NCBI RefSeq assembly: GCF_009498525.1
Contig: NZ_QSNT01000010.1
Location: forward strand, 91,178-155,177
From: Rhizobium sp. ICMP 5592
GTDB taxonomy: Bacteria > Pseudomonadota > Alphaproteobacteria > Rhizobiales > Rhizobiaceae
Direction: 5' to 3'
Length of the DNA stretch: 64,000 bases
Positions 24,065-33,496 of the stretch are shown here, piece by piece (positions within the stretch are counted from its first letter, which is position 1; the number at the start of each line of letters is the position of its first letter). Under the pieces are notes generated by a model. It was not told where the DNA came from, searched no databases, and worked only from the letters and a program-made list of their open reading frames with translations. Position numbers and translations under genes: made by a program.

Positions 24065-25752
24065 CCGGACCTGTTTTCCCCGTTCCCATCCTACGTTATC
24101 GCAATGCCGGAATAAGCCTTGCGACACGCCAGGGCGAGCGCAGCCTCGTTCGCAGCGTTGACCTCGACGTGTTTCCGAACGAGATCGTCGCGCTGGTCGG
24201 TGAATCCGGCAGCGGCAAGACTCTGACCGCACTCAGCGCGCTCGGCCTTCTGCCCAAGGGGGCATCCTTTCGCGCCGACATCGCCACGGTGAATGGTAAG
24301 GACATAACACGGCTCAGCAATCGCGCTTGGCGGGATCTGCGGGGCTCGGATGTAGGCATCGTCTTTCAGGAGCCGCTTTGCTCGCTCAATCCGGTTCTGA
24401 CCATCGGCGACCAGATCGGCGAAGTGCTGCTTTACAAGAAGGGCCTCATCCGCAAGGCGCGGGAGGACCGGGCGGCGGAATTGCTTGATCTCATGGGAAT
24501 TCCGGCGCCGCGCCGGGTGCTTGGCGAATATCCGCACCAGCTTTCCGGCGGAATGCGCCAGCGGGTGATGCTGGCCATCGCCATGGCGGGCGAGCCGCGC
24601 CTGCTGATTGCCGACGAGCCGACCACCGCGCTGGATAACGCCATCCAGAACCAGGTACTGGAACTGCTGGTGGAAACCGCAGTTCGCGCGCATGTTGGTC
24701 TGTTGTTCATTACCCACGATCTTTCCGTCGTCGCGCAGATCGCCGACCGGGTCGCGGTGATGAAGGATGGCGCGCTGGTGGAAAGCGCGCCTGTGGGCAC
24801 GGTGTTTTCCCACCCGCAACATGCCTATACGCGCCGGCTCGTTTCGCTGGCGCCGCGCATTCCCGCCGTCGTCCGGCAGGGGCCACCGGCCGGCCATGCG
24901 GAGCCGGCAGGGCGAGGAGCGAAAGCTGACGTGCCGCTTCTCGAAGTGCGAGACGTGGTCAAGCGCTATGCAACGCAGCGCGGGTTGTTTTCCCGCCCCA
25001 GCGGTCCGCTTGCGCTCGACACAGTTTCCGCCAGCATCTGGCCGGGCAAGACGCTGGGGCTGGTGGGGCAATCCGGGAGCGGCAAATCATCGCTCGCCCG
25101 CGTTATCACCGCTCTGGCCGCTCCGGATTCGGGCAGCGTTCTGTTCGAGGGCATCGACATATTCTCGGAGGCCGGGAAGGAAGCGACCCGGCGCGGACGA
25201 GATATTCAGATGATATTTCAGGATCCGTTCTCGTCGCTCAACCCGCACATGAAGATCGCCGGCATCGTAACCGAGCCAATGGGCGCACACGGGTTGCTAG
25301 CGGGGAAAAGGGTTGAGGATGCGGCTGTCGAGCTTCTGGAAACGGTCGGTTTGCCCGCGGATTTTGCGCGCCGCTACCCGCATGAACTGTCGGGTGGCCA
25401 ACGGCAGCGTGTGGGAATTGCGCGCTCGCTCGGCGTACGGCCGAAGCTGCTCGTCTGCGACGAGCCGGTTTCCGCCCTCGACGTGTCCGTTCAGGCGGAA
25501 ATTCTCGCCCTGTTCAAGACATTGCAGCCACTGTTTGGACTGACCTATCTGTTCATCGCTCACGGTCTCGACAGCATCTATTCCGTCAGCCACCACGTCG
25601 CGGTCATGCAGGCGGGCCAGATCGTCGAGCAAGGATTGCGCGACGAGGTTTTCGGCAATCCGCAGCATCCCTACACGCGTTCGTTGCTGGCGGCGATGCT
25701 GGATTCCGATCCGCAATCCAGGCGTTTTCGCCCGCACCGGCGGGCGGTTTGA
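24061..25752 (+). CDS. Dipeptide-family ABC transporter, fused double ATPase, module 1
   Basis: The 563-residue protein fuses DppD- and DppF-like ATPases. Domain 1 has Walker A GESGSGKTLTAL, LSGGMRQRVMLAIAMA and ADEPTTALDN. Domain 2 has GQSGSGKSSLARV, LSGGQRQRVGIARSL and CDEPVSALDVS. Each is followed by an oligopeptide/dipeptide-type C-terminal segment with HPQHAYTRRL or NPQHPYTRSLL. I start at the ATG that overlaps the permease stop; the frame is open upstream but runs through the permease gene. Fused ATPases of this type serve GsiA-like and other small-molecule importers. Confidence 0.92.
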   Translation: MTGPVFPVPILRYRNAGISLATRQGERSLVRSVDLDVFPNEIVALVGESGSGKTLTALSALGLLPKGASFRADIATVNGKDITRLSNRAWRDLRGSDVGIVFQEPLCSLNPVLTIGDQIGEVLLYKKGLIRKAREDRAAELLDLMGIPAPRRVLGEYPHQLSGGMRQRVMLAIAMAGEPRLLIADEPTTALDNAIQNQVLELLVETAVRAHVGLLFITHDLSVVAQIADRVAVMKDGALVESAPVGTVFSHPQHAYTRRLVSLAPRIPAVVRQGPPAGHAEPAGRGAKADVPLLEVRDVVKRYATQRGLFSRPSGPLALDTVSASIWPGKTLGLVGQSGSGKSSLARVITALAAPDSGSVLFEGIDIFSEAGKEATRRGRDIQMIFQDPFSSLNPHMKIAGIVTEPMGAHGLLAGKRVEDAAVELLETVGLPADFARRYPHELSGGQRQRVGIARSLGVRPKLLVCDEPVSALDVSVQAEILALFKTLQPLFGLTYLFIAHGLDSIYSVSHHVAVMQAGQIVEQGLRDEVFGNPQHPYTRSLLAAMLDSDPQSRRFRPHRRAV

Positions 25753-25791
25753 GCGCATGTTCCAAGACTCCCGGCCATAAGGATCGTTCCC

Positions 25792-27156
25792 ATGTCTTCC
25801 GGCTCTCAAAACCAGCCATCCCGGAAAATCCGCCTCGGATATTTTCACCAGCCGGTCGGACGGCATCCCTCCGCGTGGCATCGTCCGGAGGCAGAGGGGC
25901 ATCCGGAAGATGCCGCCTGGGCGATCCGCGTCGCCAGAAAGGTTGAAGCCGGGCTTTTCGATGTGTTCTTCCTGGCGGATGGTCTCGTCGGCCCAAATCC
26001 GCATGAGCAGGGCAAGGCCGGTGGGCTGGAGCCGTTGACCCTGCTTGGCGCGCTTGCCGCATCCACCACCAATATCGGCCTGGTGGGCACCATCTCCACC
26101 ACATTCTCAGAACCGTTCAACGTGGCCCGAATGCTCGCCTCGCTCGATCACATCAGCAGCGGGCGAAGCGGCTGGAACGTGGTGACCTCGCAATCGGATC
26201 GCGCAGCCCAGAATTTCGGGCAAGAGCGACTTCTCGATCACGCCGAACGCTACGCGCGCTCGGCCGAATTCGTGGATGTCGTAAAGAAGCTATGGGACAG
26301 TTGGGATGACGGCGCGCTGGTGCTGGACAAGGGTCGCGGTGCTTTCATCGAGCCGGCGCGCATTCGCGAGGTCAATCACAAGGGGCGCTTTTTCTCGGTT
26401 CGCGGGCCGCTCAATGTTTCCCGCCCACCTCAGGGTCATCCCGTCATCTTCCAGGCCGGCTCCTCCGGCGATGGCATCGCGCTCGCTGCGACAAAGGCCG
26501 ATATAGCCTTCACCGCGCAGGATACGATCGAGGATGCCTTGTCGTATCGCGAAGCCCTGCGCACGACTGCCGCAGCGTCCATACCCGGCTCACAAGGGCC
26601 TCTGGTTTTTCCCGGCATGATGCCTGTGGTGGGACGGACCCACAGCGAAGCCGTCGAGAAATTCGCGGCTCTTCAGGAGAGTACGGATATTGCGGCGGGT
26701 ATTCGCCAGCTTTCCGGCCGCTGGGGATATGACCTTTCGGGATACGATCTTGACGGACCCGTGCCCGAACCCGGCGCCAATGTTCACGGTCAAAGCCGTG
26801 TACAGCTTCTGCTGAAAAAAGCCCGTGCCGAAGGCTACAGGCTACGAGACCTCGCGGCGTTGGCAATCGCCTCGCACGGGCATCGCATCATCGTCGGCTC
26901 GTTCGAAGAAGTGGCAGACGATCTGGAGCACTGGTTCAACAGTGGCGCGGCCGACGGATTCAACATCATTCCCGCATCCATGCCGGATGGCGTGGACGAT
27001 TTCGTCGACCTTGTGATCCCCGAATTGCAGCGTCGTGGGCTTTACCGCACTGCCTACGAGGCGAAAACCTTGCGCGGGCTTTTGGGCCTTGCCCGCCCGG
27101 CTGCCCGGCCGGCCGTTGCATCCGAACATCATATCAAGGGCACTGCCGCCGGTTGA
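25792..27156 (+). CDS. FMN-dependent luciferase-like monooxygenase, NtaA/SnaA/DszA family, module 1
   Basis: This 454-residue flavin monooxygenase is of the bacterial luciferase superfamily. Family blocks are FHQPVGRHPSAWHRPEA, FLADGLVGPNP, LEPLTLLGALAASTTNIGLV-TISTTFSEPFNVAR, SLDHISSGRSGWNVVTS-SD-AAQNFG, GPLNVSRPPQGHPVIFQAGSS, and a C-terminal GSFEEVADDLEHWFNSGAADGFNI. This subgroup uses FMNH2 supplied by a separate reductase to oxidise small molecules, often cleaving C-S or C-N bonds (nitrilotriacetate, sulfones, N-acetyl-S-substituted cysteines). No reductase gene is linked here. It follows the module 1 ATPase after 39 bases with an AAGGA site. The substrate is not visible. Confidence 0.9.
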   Translation: MSSGSQNQPSRKIRLGYFHQPVGRHPSAWHRPEAEGHPEDAAWAIRVARKVEAGLFDVFFLADGLVGPNPHEQGKAGGLEPLTLLGALAASTTNIGLVGTISTTFSEPFNVARMLASLDHISSGRSGWNVVTSQSDRAAQNFGQERLLDHAERYARSAEFVDVVKKLWDSWDDGALVLDKGRGAFIEPARIREVNHKGRFFSVRGPLNVSRPPQGHPVIFQAGSSGDGIALAATKADIAFTAQDTIEDALSYREALRTTAAASIPGSQGPLVFPGMMPVVGRTHSEAVEKFAALQESTDIAAGIRQLSGRWGYDLSGYDLDGPVPEPGANVHGQSRVQLLLKKARAEGYRLRDLAALAIASHGHRIIVGSFEEVADDLEHWFNSGAADGFNIIPASMPDGVDDFVDLVIPELQRRGLYRTAYEAKTLRGLLGLARPAARPAVASEHHIKGTAAG

Positions 27157-27217
27157 TGGCACCCCGATTACGCAGCACGACATTCCACCCATCAAAGTCG
27201 GAGAAAAAGGTCGCATA

Positions 27218-28174
27218 ATGGGGAAAATACACGGTGATCTATCGGAACTGGTTGGCAATACCCCTATTCTCGATCTGCGAAGGATCAGAGCGGCCCGCAG
27301 GGTTCTCTCGCGCATCCTCGTCAAGATCGAATACCTCAATCCTGCGGGCAGCGTGAAGGATCGTACAGCCTGGTCGATCATTCGGGAAGCCGAGAGGAGC
27401 GGGCAACTGAAGCCGGGCGATCTGCTCGTCGACATCACAAGCGGCAATACCGGAATCGGTCTTGCCGCAATCGCAGCGTCGCGCGGCTATCGAACGAAAT
27501 TCTATCTTCGTGATGTCATCAGTCGTGACAAGATTAACATCCTGCGTCAGTTCGGCGCGGAAGTCGTGCTGATCGAGAACGAGAAGTTTCTGGTTCCCGA
27601 CGCCCTGAACGACATCCTGCAGACCATAAGAAACGAGAATCCGGGAGCCTTCTTTACCGATCAGCGCGAGAATCCGGCCAATCCGCTTATCCATTTGGAG
27701 ACGACCGGTCCTGAAATCTGGCGGGACACCGATGGCGACGTGGACATACTGGTCGGCACCGTTGGCACGGGGGGCACGATCAGCGGTGCGGGCCGTTTCC
27801 TGAAACAGCAGAAGCCCGGTGTGCATGTAGTTGTGGCGGAGCCGACGCCGGAGTCCGTACCAACGCTCGATAATCCGGATGCGGAAGCGATCGAAGGCGT
27901 TCACAAGGTGACGGAGGTAGAGGAAAGCCATCTTCCGGGCACGTACGACAGCACGGTTGTCGACGAAGTGATCGCCGTCACCACAGCCGAGGCGCAAAAA
28001 ACGGCGCTTGCCGTCGCTCGTGAAGAAGGCATCCTTGTCGGAACCTCGTCCGGTGCCGCTCTCGCTGTCGCTCTCGTCCTGGCCGCCCGTCCCGAAAATG
28101 CGGACAAAACGATTGTCGTGATCGTGCCCGACAGCGGCGAAAGATATCTTTCAACCCTCAAAACGCAGGGCTGA
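27218..28174 (+). CDS. Cysteine synthase / cystathionine beta-synthase-family PLP enzyme
   Basis: This is a 318-residue fold-type II PLP enzyme. The PLP lysine lies in LNPAGSVKDRTAW (about residue 46), the substrate loop is ITSGNTGIGLA, and the phosphate-binding loop is GTVGTGGTISGAGRFL, with a late serine near IVPDSGERYLST. It would make cysteine from an activated serine and sulfide, or act on a related substrate. The N-terminal 61 codons of the long frame are non-homologous, so I use the ATG at 27218. It lies between two transporter-monooxygenase modules, which is why I read the whole region as sulfur scavenging: sulfide or sulfite released by the oxygenases would be captured here. Confidence 0.88.
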   Translation: MGKIHGDLSELVGNTPILDLRRIRAARRVLSRILVKIEYLNPAGSVKDRTAWSIIREAERSGQLKPGDLLVDITSGNTGIGLAAIAASRGYRTKFYLRDVISRDKINILRQFGAEVVLIENEKFLVPDALNDILQTIRNENPGAFFTDQRENPANPLIHLETTGPEIWRDTDGDVDILVGTVGTGGTISGAGRFLKQQKPGVHVVVAEPTPESVPTLDNPDAEAIEGVHKVTEVEESHLPGTYDSTVVDEVIAVTTAEAQKTALAVAREEGILVGTSSGAALAVALVLAARPENADKTIVVIVPDSGERYLSTLKTQG

Positions 28175-28307
28175 TCGGCAGACATCATTCCGGGAATCTT
28201 CGAGGACCATGTATCCGGCGACAATAATCCACCAATTCCATTGATGAATATCATCAACCCGTCGAAGACGGCATGAACCCCATCTTGCGATAATGTGAGG
28301 AACCGAT

Positions 28308-29942
28308 ATGCAGACGATGCGTCGAACTTTTATCAAGCTGCTGAATGGCGCGATTATTGCCGCTGGTATCGTTGCCATCTCCGGCTTCGAAAGCGCCAGT
28401 GCTGAAAATGCCGAAAGGACGTCAGGAGGCGAAATCACCTTTCTTCTCGGTAGCCTCGATAGCGGATGGGGCCTGAATGAGAAGGTCGACATCTATACTG
28501 GTCAGGTATGGGGACAAATCGCCGACAAACTCGTTCATGTGGACGAAGCTGGCAAACCCACCCCCTGGATCGCGGAGAGCTGGGAGGCGAATGCCGATCA
28601 ATCTCAGTTCGTCCTCCATCTCAAGAAAGGCGTCACGTTCTCGGACGGTACGCCCGTTGACGCCGAGGCTGTCGCCGCGAACATAGAGATATGGGCCAAG
28701 GGTGACCCCAGTCGAGGTGTCGGACGGCTCGGATTGTTCCCCTCGTCAACCTACTCCGGAACTGATGTAATCGATGATCACACAGTGCGCGTGAAATTTT
28801 CGACGCCAACATTGAGCTTCCTGCCGACGCTCGGTTACCACAAGACTTTATTGCGCTCGCCAGCAAGCCTCAATCTTCCTGCCAACGAACTCGGTGACCT
28901 GAGCAAGCAGATCGGTAGCGGCCCGTTTGTGGTCGAGTCCTGGCGTGAAAACGACAATGTCGTGCTTCGAAGGCGCCCCGATTACAACTGGGGGCCTGCT
29001 GCGATCAATCATTCGGGCCCGGCAAGCCTCGACAGGATCACCTTCAAGGTGGTCAAGGAAGCGGCCTTGCGCAGTGCAGCGCTTGAGGCAGGACAGGCCG
29101 ATGTCGTCCTTAATATTCCTCCCCAGGAACTGGCAGGCTTGCGGAAAAAAGGCTTTACCGTCGTTGTCCCGACTAGTCTGGGTTTTGTAAGCGGCTTCCG
29201 CGTCAATACCAAGGCGCCGCATTTCGCGGAAGCGGCCGTACGGCAGGCAATACAATCCGGGATCAACCGGCAGGAGATCCTGGACACGGTGTTCACTTCG
29301 GACTGGAAGCCGGCCAAGAGCTTCATCGAAGCAAACGTGCCGGAAGTTGGCGATTTTCGCGATATACTTGCTTACGATCCCGCAAAATCTCGGCGGCTGC
29401 TTGACGAGGCCGGCTGGACGGTTGGCAGCGACGGTGTGCGGGCAAGGAACGGCGAGAAATTGCGCTTCAATATCTATGCCAGTCCATGGGTGAGCACATC
29501 CAAGCCGGTGGATGAAGTGATTGTTCAGCAGTTGCGTGAAATCGGCATCGCGGCGACGCTTAATGTCGTGGACGTCCCCACTTTCAATGCGCGCGTGAGA
29601 GACAACGACACCGTACCGCTCGTCGAAGTCAGCCGCAGCTTTCTCGATGCGGGCGTTGTCGGCCGTGTGCTAACCGATTTGCAGGATGGCGACAATTGGT
29701 TCAACTACGGTCAGACGAACGAAACGCTGAACAATTTCACAAAGGCTATCGACGAATCCGTCGACTACGAAAAGCGCTCGATCGCTCTTCATGACGTCCA
29801 GAAGTATGTGCTGGAGCAAGGTCTCTTCATTCCCACTACGCAGCTCATTCAGCGACTCTTCGTGCAGTCGCCCAAGCTGCATGGCGACGCCTATAGCGGT
29901 GCCGCCTACCCGCTATACTACGGTGCTTGGCTGGACAACTGA
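28308..29942 (+). CDS. Dipeptide-family ABC transporter substrate-binding protein, module 2 (Tat-like signal)
   Basis: This 544-residue SBP_bac_5 protein starts MQTMRRTFIKLLNGAIIAAG, again with a twin-arginine-like motif, and likely cleavage follows FESASA. The mature protein contains QSQFVLHLKKGVTFSDGTPV, IGSGPFVVESWRENDNVVLR, a VRQAIQSGINRQEILDTVF ligand-domain block and the C-terminal ALHDVQKYVLEQGLFIPTTQ. It differs clearly from the module 1 binding protein, so the two modules probably take up different but related compounds. It begins 133 bases after the cysteine-synthase-like gene, room enough for its own promoter. Confidence 0.87.
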   Translation: MQTMRRTFIKLLNGAIIAAGIVAISGFESASAENAERTSGGEITFLLGSLDSGWGLNEKVDIYTGQVWGQIADKLVHVDEAGKPTPWIAESWEANADQSQFVLHLKKGVTFSDGTPVDAEAVAANIEIWAKGDPSRGVGRLGLFPSSTYSGTDVIDDHTVRVKFSTPTLSFLPTLGYHKTLLRSPASLNLPANELGDLSKQIGSGPFVVESWRENDNVVLRRRPDYNWGPAAINHSGPASLDRITFKVVKEAALRSAALEAGQADVVLNIPPQELAGLRKKGFTVVVPTSLGFVSGFRVNTKAPHFAEAAVRQAIQSGINRQEILDTVFTSDWKPAKSFIEANVPEVGDFRDILAYDPAKSRRLLDEAGWTVGSDGVRARNGEKLRFNIYASPWVSTSKPVDEVIVQQLREIGIAATLNVVDVPTFNARVRDNDTVPLVEVSRSFLDAGVVGRVLTDLQDGDNWFNYGQTNETLNNFTKAIDESVDYEKRSIALHDVQKYVLEQGLFIPTTQLIQRLFVQSPKLHGDAYSGAAYPLYYGAWLDN

Positions 29943-30006
29943 TACGCCGACGTGACGCCGGGCATTCGCCCGGCGCCTTCATCCTCCGGACAGGACCTAG
30001 ACTCCG

Positions 30007-30996
30007 ATGAGAACTTCCAACTATTTAGGCTACGCGTTACAAAGGTTTGCGCAGGCTCTGGTTGTCGTCATACTGGCCTACATATTGACATTTCTGATCA
30101 TCAACGTGCTCCCGGGTGACCCGATCTCCAATATGCTGCTGGACCCGGAAAACGGTTTTTCTCGGCAGGACGTCGCGCCGATCATCGCCTACTACGGTCT
30201 CGACAAGCCAATTTCAGCGCAGCTCTGGATAGCGCTGTCACGTTTCGTTACGGGCGATTTTGGTATATCCCTCCGCTCGAGTCTGCCTGTGTCCGGGCTT
30301 GTGCTCAACGCGTTGCCATCCACGCTCATTCTGACCGCAAGCGCGCTCTCCGTCGCGTTGGTGCTGGCCTTTCTCATTGCTCTTGCTTCTCAAAATCTCC
30401 CGCCCAAATACGGACAAGGCCTGATCCGGCTTCTGCCCGCAGCCTCGCTTTCGATCCCAAGTTTCATCATCGGCATTTTGCTTATACAGGTGTTTGCCTT
30501 CCAGTTCGGCCTGTTCCGGATTACCAGTCCCGACACCTTCGCGGCGACCGCATTTGCGGCTTTCGCTTTGGGCGTGCCGGTTTCCGCACAGATCGCCGAG
30601 GTGCTTGTCGCTAACCTCGATCATGAGGCGAGACAGGAATATTTCTCCATCGCGCGCTCGCGCAGCCTCAGCCGAATCGAACTGTTCACCCGTCACCAGC
30701 TCCGACCGTCTTCGCTTCCGCTGATTACAATGATCGCGCTTGCAGTAGGGGAATTGCTCGGAGGGTCGTTGGTTACGGAAGCGATCTTTGGCCGAACGGG
30801 TATCGGGTCTCTCGTGCAGGGCGCAGTTTCGATGCAGGACTATCCGGTCATTCAGGCAGTCGTCTCGCTCGCCGCCACCGTTTTCGTCGTGGTTAACCTC
30901 CTCGCCGATCTGACTTATCCCCTACTGGATCCTCGTTTGCGGACCGCACGACGCGGCCAAACTTCCGGTACCGAAGCCGAGGAGACCCCGGAATGA
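30007..30996 (+). CDS. Dipeptide-family ABC permease 1, module 2 (DppB-like)
   Basis: This is a 329-residue inner-membrane permease. The first helix is QRFAQALVVVILAYILTFLI, followed by NVLPGDPISNMLLDPENGFS, YYGLDKPISAQLWIALSRF and TGDFGISLRSSLPVS, and an EAA-type loop EYFSIARSRSLSRIELFTRH. The C-terminal tail is longer than in module 1 and is hydrophilic. It overlaps the next gene by four bases. Confidence 0.9.
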   Translation: MRTSNYLGYALQRFAQALVVVILAYILTFLIINVLPGDPISNMLLDPENGFSRQDVAPIIAYYGLDKPISAQLWIALSRFVTGDFGISLRSSLPVSGLVLNALPSTLILTASALSVALVLAFLIALASQNLPPKYGQGLIRLLPAASLSIPSFIIGILLIQVFAFQFGLFRITSPDTFAATAFAAFALGVPVSAQIAEVLVANLDHEARQEYFSIARSRSLSRIELFTRHQLRPSSLPLITMIALAVGELLGGSLVTEAIFGRTGIGSLVQGAVSMQDYPVIQAVVSLAATVFVVVNLLADLTYPLLDPRLRTARRGQTSGTEAEETPE

Positions 30997-31823
30997 CGTT
31001 CTACCAATACGAAGCCCGCGGTTCGGATCGCTCAGAGGCTCTTCCCAATTCTGTAATCATCTCCTTGACCTTGTTGATAATCATTATCGCTTGGGCGCTA
31101 GCGCCAGAGCTTTTCACCAGCCAGGACCCCTATATTGGCAATACTTCGCATAAGCTTCTGGCGCCTAGTCTGCAATACTGGTTCGGCACTGACCATCTCG
31201 GGCGCGATCTTTTCGCACGCGTTGTGTACGGATCGTGGTCCTCTGTCACCAGCGCCGCCATAGCAGTTGTGATCGGGCTTGTCTTCGGCGGCCTCCTGGG
31301 ACTGGTCAGCGGCTTCGTCGGCGGCTGGGCGGACGTCATCGTCGCCCGGCTCGTCGATGTGCTGCTCGCCATCCCGAACTTTCTGCTGGCGGTGGTGATC
31401 GTCAGTTCCCTCGGCTTTCAAACCGTCAATGTCGCCATTGCAACGGGGGTGTCCTCGGTAGCCGTCTTTGCGCGGTTGATGCGCGCTGAAGCGCTGAAGA
31501 CGCGAACTTCGGTCTTCGTGGAGGCGTCCGGCCTTTTAGGTGGCTCAAAGTGGCATATTCTCTTGTGGCATGTGCTGCCGAATGCCTATCGCTCGGTATT
31601 GGCGCTCGCCGTGCTGCAATTCGGCGCCTCTATCCTCGTGATTGCGAGTCTCGCCTTCCTTGGTTACGGCGATCCGCCGCCCGCTGCGGACTGGGGCGTG
31701 TTGGTGTCGAACGGAAAGGACTATCCGAGCTCACCCTGGCTGGTCTTTGCACCTGCATCGGTGATCGTCGTGACCGTGCTTGCAATCAACCGTCTCAGCC
31801 GATGGCTGCGGCAATCGCACTGA
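30993..31823 (+). CDS. Dipeptide-family ABC permease 2, module 2 (DppC-like)
   Basis: This 276-residue permease has the DppC motif YWFGTDHLGRDLFARVVYGS, several membrane helices and the loop SVFVEASGLLGGSKWHILLWH. The ATG overlaps the preceding stop (ATGA). It would form the heterodimeric channel with the preceding protein. Confidence 0.9.
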   Translation: MTFYQYEARGSDRSEALPNSVIISLTLLIIIIAWALAPELFTSQDPYIGNTSHKLLAPSLQYWFGTDHLGRDLFARVVYGSWSSVTSAAIAVVIGLVFGGLLGLVSGFVGGWADVIVARLVDVLLAIPNFLLAVVIVSSLGFQTVNVAIATGVSSVAVFARLMRAEALKTRTSVFVEASGLLGGSKWHILLWHVLPNAYRSVLALAVLQFGASILVIASLAFLGYGDPPPAADWGVLVSNGKDYPSSPWLVFAPASVIVVTVLAINRLSRWLRQSH

Positions 31824-31839
31824 GTAGGCCGGAGCTGTC

Positions 31840-33483
31840 ATGGTCATGGTGAACCCTTCCGAACAATCGAACCTCCTAACGGTTGAAAACCTCTGTGTCG
31901 CGTATATGCGCGATGTCGTAGTCAACCAAGCAAGTTTCACCTTGAAGAAAGGTCGCACGCTTGCCCTTATTGGTGAGTCCGGGTCCGGCAAATCCACGAT
32001 AGCAAGGGCGGTACTCGGCCTCCTGCCGGAAACAGCAAGGGCTTCCGGAAAAATTGGCTTCAGGGGAAACAATCTGCTCCACTTGAACGAGCATGCTTGG
32101 CGGCCACTACGCGGGCGTGCTATCGGCTTCGTACCGCAGGACCCTCAGAACGCGCTCAATCCGGTGCGCAGCATTGGTGCACAGGCGCACGAGGCAGCAC
32201 ACCTGCTCGATCTTCCCGGCCACGACGCCGAGCGGGCCGCAATCTATGACGTATTCCAACTGGTCGGATTGGGTGAACCCGATCGGATTTACCGCTCTTT
32301 TCCTCACCAGCTTTCGGGCGGTATGCTGCAACGTGTGCTGATCGGATTGGCGGTCTTGCCGAAGCCGGAGCTGATCGTGGCCGACGAGCCGACATCGGCG
32401 CTGGATGTGACCATTCAGAAACGCATCCTCGATCTCTTATCGACGCTGCGCGCCTCGCTCGATCTCAGTCTTTTGCTGATTACCCACGACCTCGCCATCG
32501 CGGCGGAACGGGCAGAGGACGTGGTGGTGCTGAAAAACGGAAAGGTGCAGGAGGCCGGCCTTTCCCGGCATGTCTTTCTCACGCCCGCCTCCGACTATGC
32601 GCGCAGGCTGCAGGCCGATGTGCCGTCCCTCAACCCGTTTCGCTTTCGCACCGAGGATCGCCACGCCAAAAGTAGCAAAGATGCGGAAACGCAAATACAG
32701 GTAAAATCCGTTTCGAAAACGTTCGACGTCGATGGCAAGCATGTCCACGCCCTCAAAGGCGTTTCGTTCTCCGTCGATAGCGGCAGCACCCACGCGCTGG
32801 TAGGAGAATCCGGATCGGGCAAAACCACGCTCGCGCGCCTGTTGCTCGGCCTCGATACACCGGATAATGGAGCGATACTTGTAGCCGGACAAAAGGTCCA
32901 TGGCCGGTCCGCCGGCGCCTTGCGCGACCTCCGGCGCGACCTGCAACTGGTCTACCAGAACCCCTTCACATCGCTCGATCCCACCTGGCGGGTGAAGAAC
33001 CTCGTCCGTGAACCGCTGGACCGTTACGGCATTGGCACATCTGCCGACCGCGACCAGCGCGTGTTCGACACCATCCGCGCCGTCGGTCTCGGGGAAGATT
33101 TGCTGGAAAGGCGTCCGGCCGCACTATCGGGCGGACAGCGCCAGCGAGTTGCCATTGCGCGGGCGCTGGCTGTGCAGCCCAAGGTACTTGTTCTGGATGA
33201 ACCGACCTCTGCGCTCGATGTCAGCGTGCAGGCGGGAATTATCGAGGCGCTGTTCGAACTGCAGCAGCGTTTCGGATTGACCTATATCTTCGTGTCTCAC
33301 GATCTGTCCCTGATCCGTCAGGTCGCCGATACCGTTTCGGTGCTCCGGCACGGCCGCCTCATAGAGGACGGTCCAGTCGATCGGATTTTCGAAGCTTCTT
33401 CAGAGCCATACACCCGGGCGCTGCTCGCTTCGATACCCGCGCCCTCACTCCCCCGCTCCCTGCCGCTCGTCGGAACCCCTTAA
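31840..33483 (+). CDS. Dipeptide-family ABC transporter, fused double ATPase, module 2
   Basis: This is a 547-residue fused ATPase. Domain 1 has GESGSGKSTIARAVLG, LSGGMLQRVLIGLAVL and ADEPTSALDVT. Domain 2 has GESGSGKTTLARLLLG, LSGGQRQRVAIARALA and LDEPTSALDVS, and the protein ends with an oligo_HPY-like SEPYTRALLASIP segment. The fused arrangement is the same as in module 1, supporting a common origin of the two modules. Confidence 0.92.
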   Translation: MVMVNPSEQSNLLTVENLCVAYMRDVVVNQASFTLKKGRTLALIGESGSGKSTIARAVLGLLPETARASGKIGFRGNNLLHLNEHAWRPLRGRAIGFVPQDPQNALNPVRSIGAQAHEAAHLLDLPGHDAERAAIYDVFQLVGLGEPDRIYRSFPHQLSGGMLQRVLIGLAVLPKPELIVADEPTSALDVTIQKRILDLLSTLRASLDLSLLLITHDLAIAAERAEDVVVLKNGKVQEAGLSRHVFLTPASDYARRLQADVPSLNPFRFRTEDRHAKSSKDAETQIQVKSVSKTFDVDGKHVHALKGVSFSVDSGSTHALVGESGSGKTTLARLLLGLDTPDNGAILVAGQKVHGRSAGALRDLRRDLQLVYQNPFTSLDPTWRVKNLVREPLDRYGIGTSADRDQRVFDTIRAVGLGEDLLERRPAALSGGQRQRVAIARALAVQPKVLVLDEPTSALDVSVQAGIIEALFELQQRFGLTYIFVSHDLSLIRQVADTVSVLRHGRLIEDGPVDRIFEASSEPYTRALLASIPAPSLPRSLPLVGTP

Positions 33484-33496
33484 GGAGAAAACTGCC

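Noticed and set aside
24091..25071. A 326-codon minus-strand open frame
   Set aside because: It is antisense to the fused ATPase and has no ribosome site or family features.
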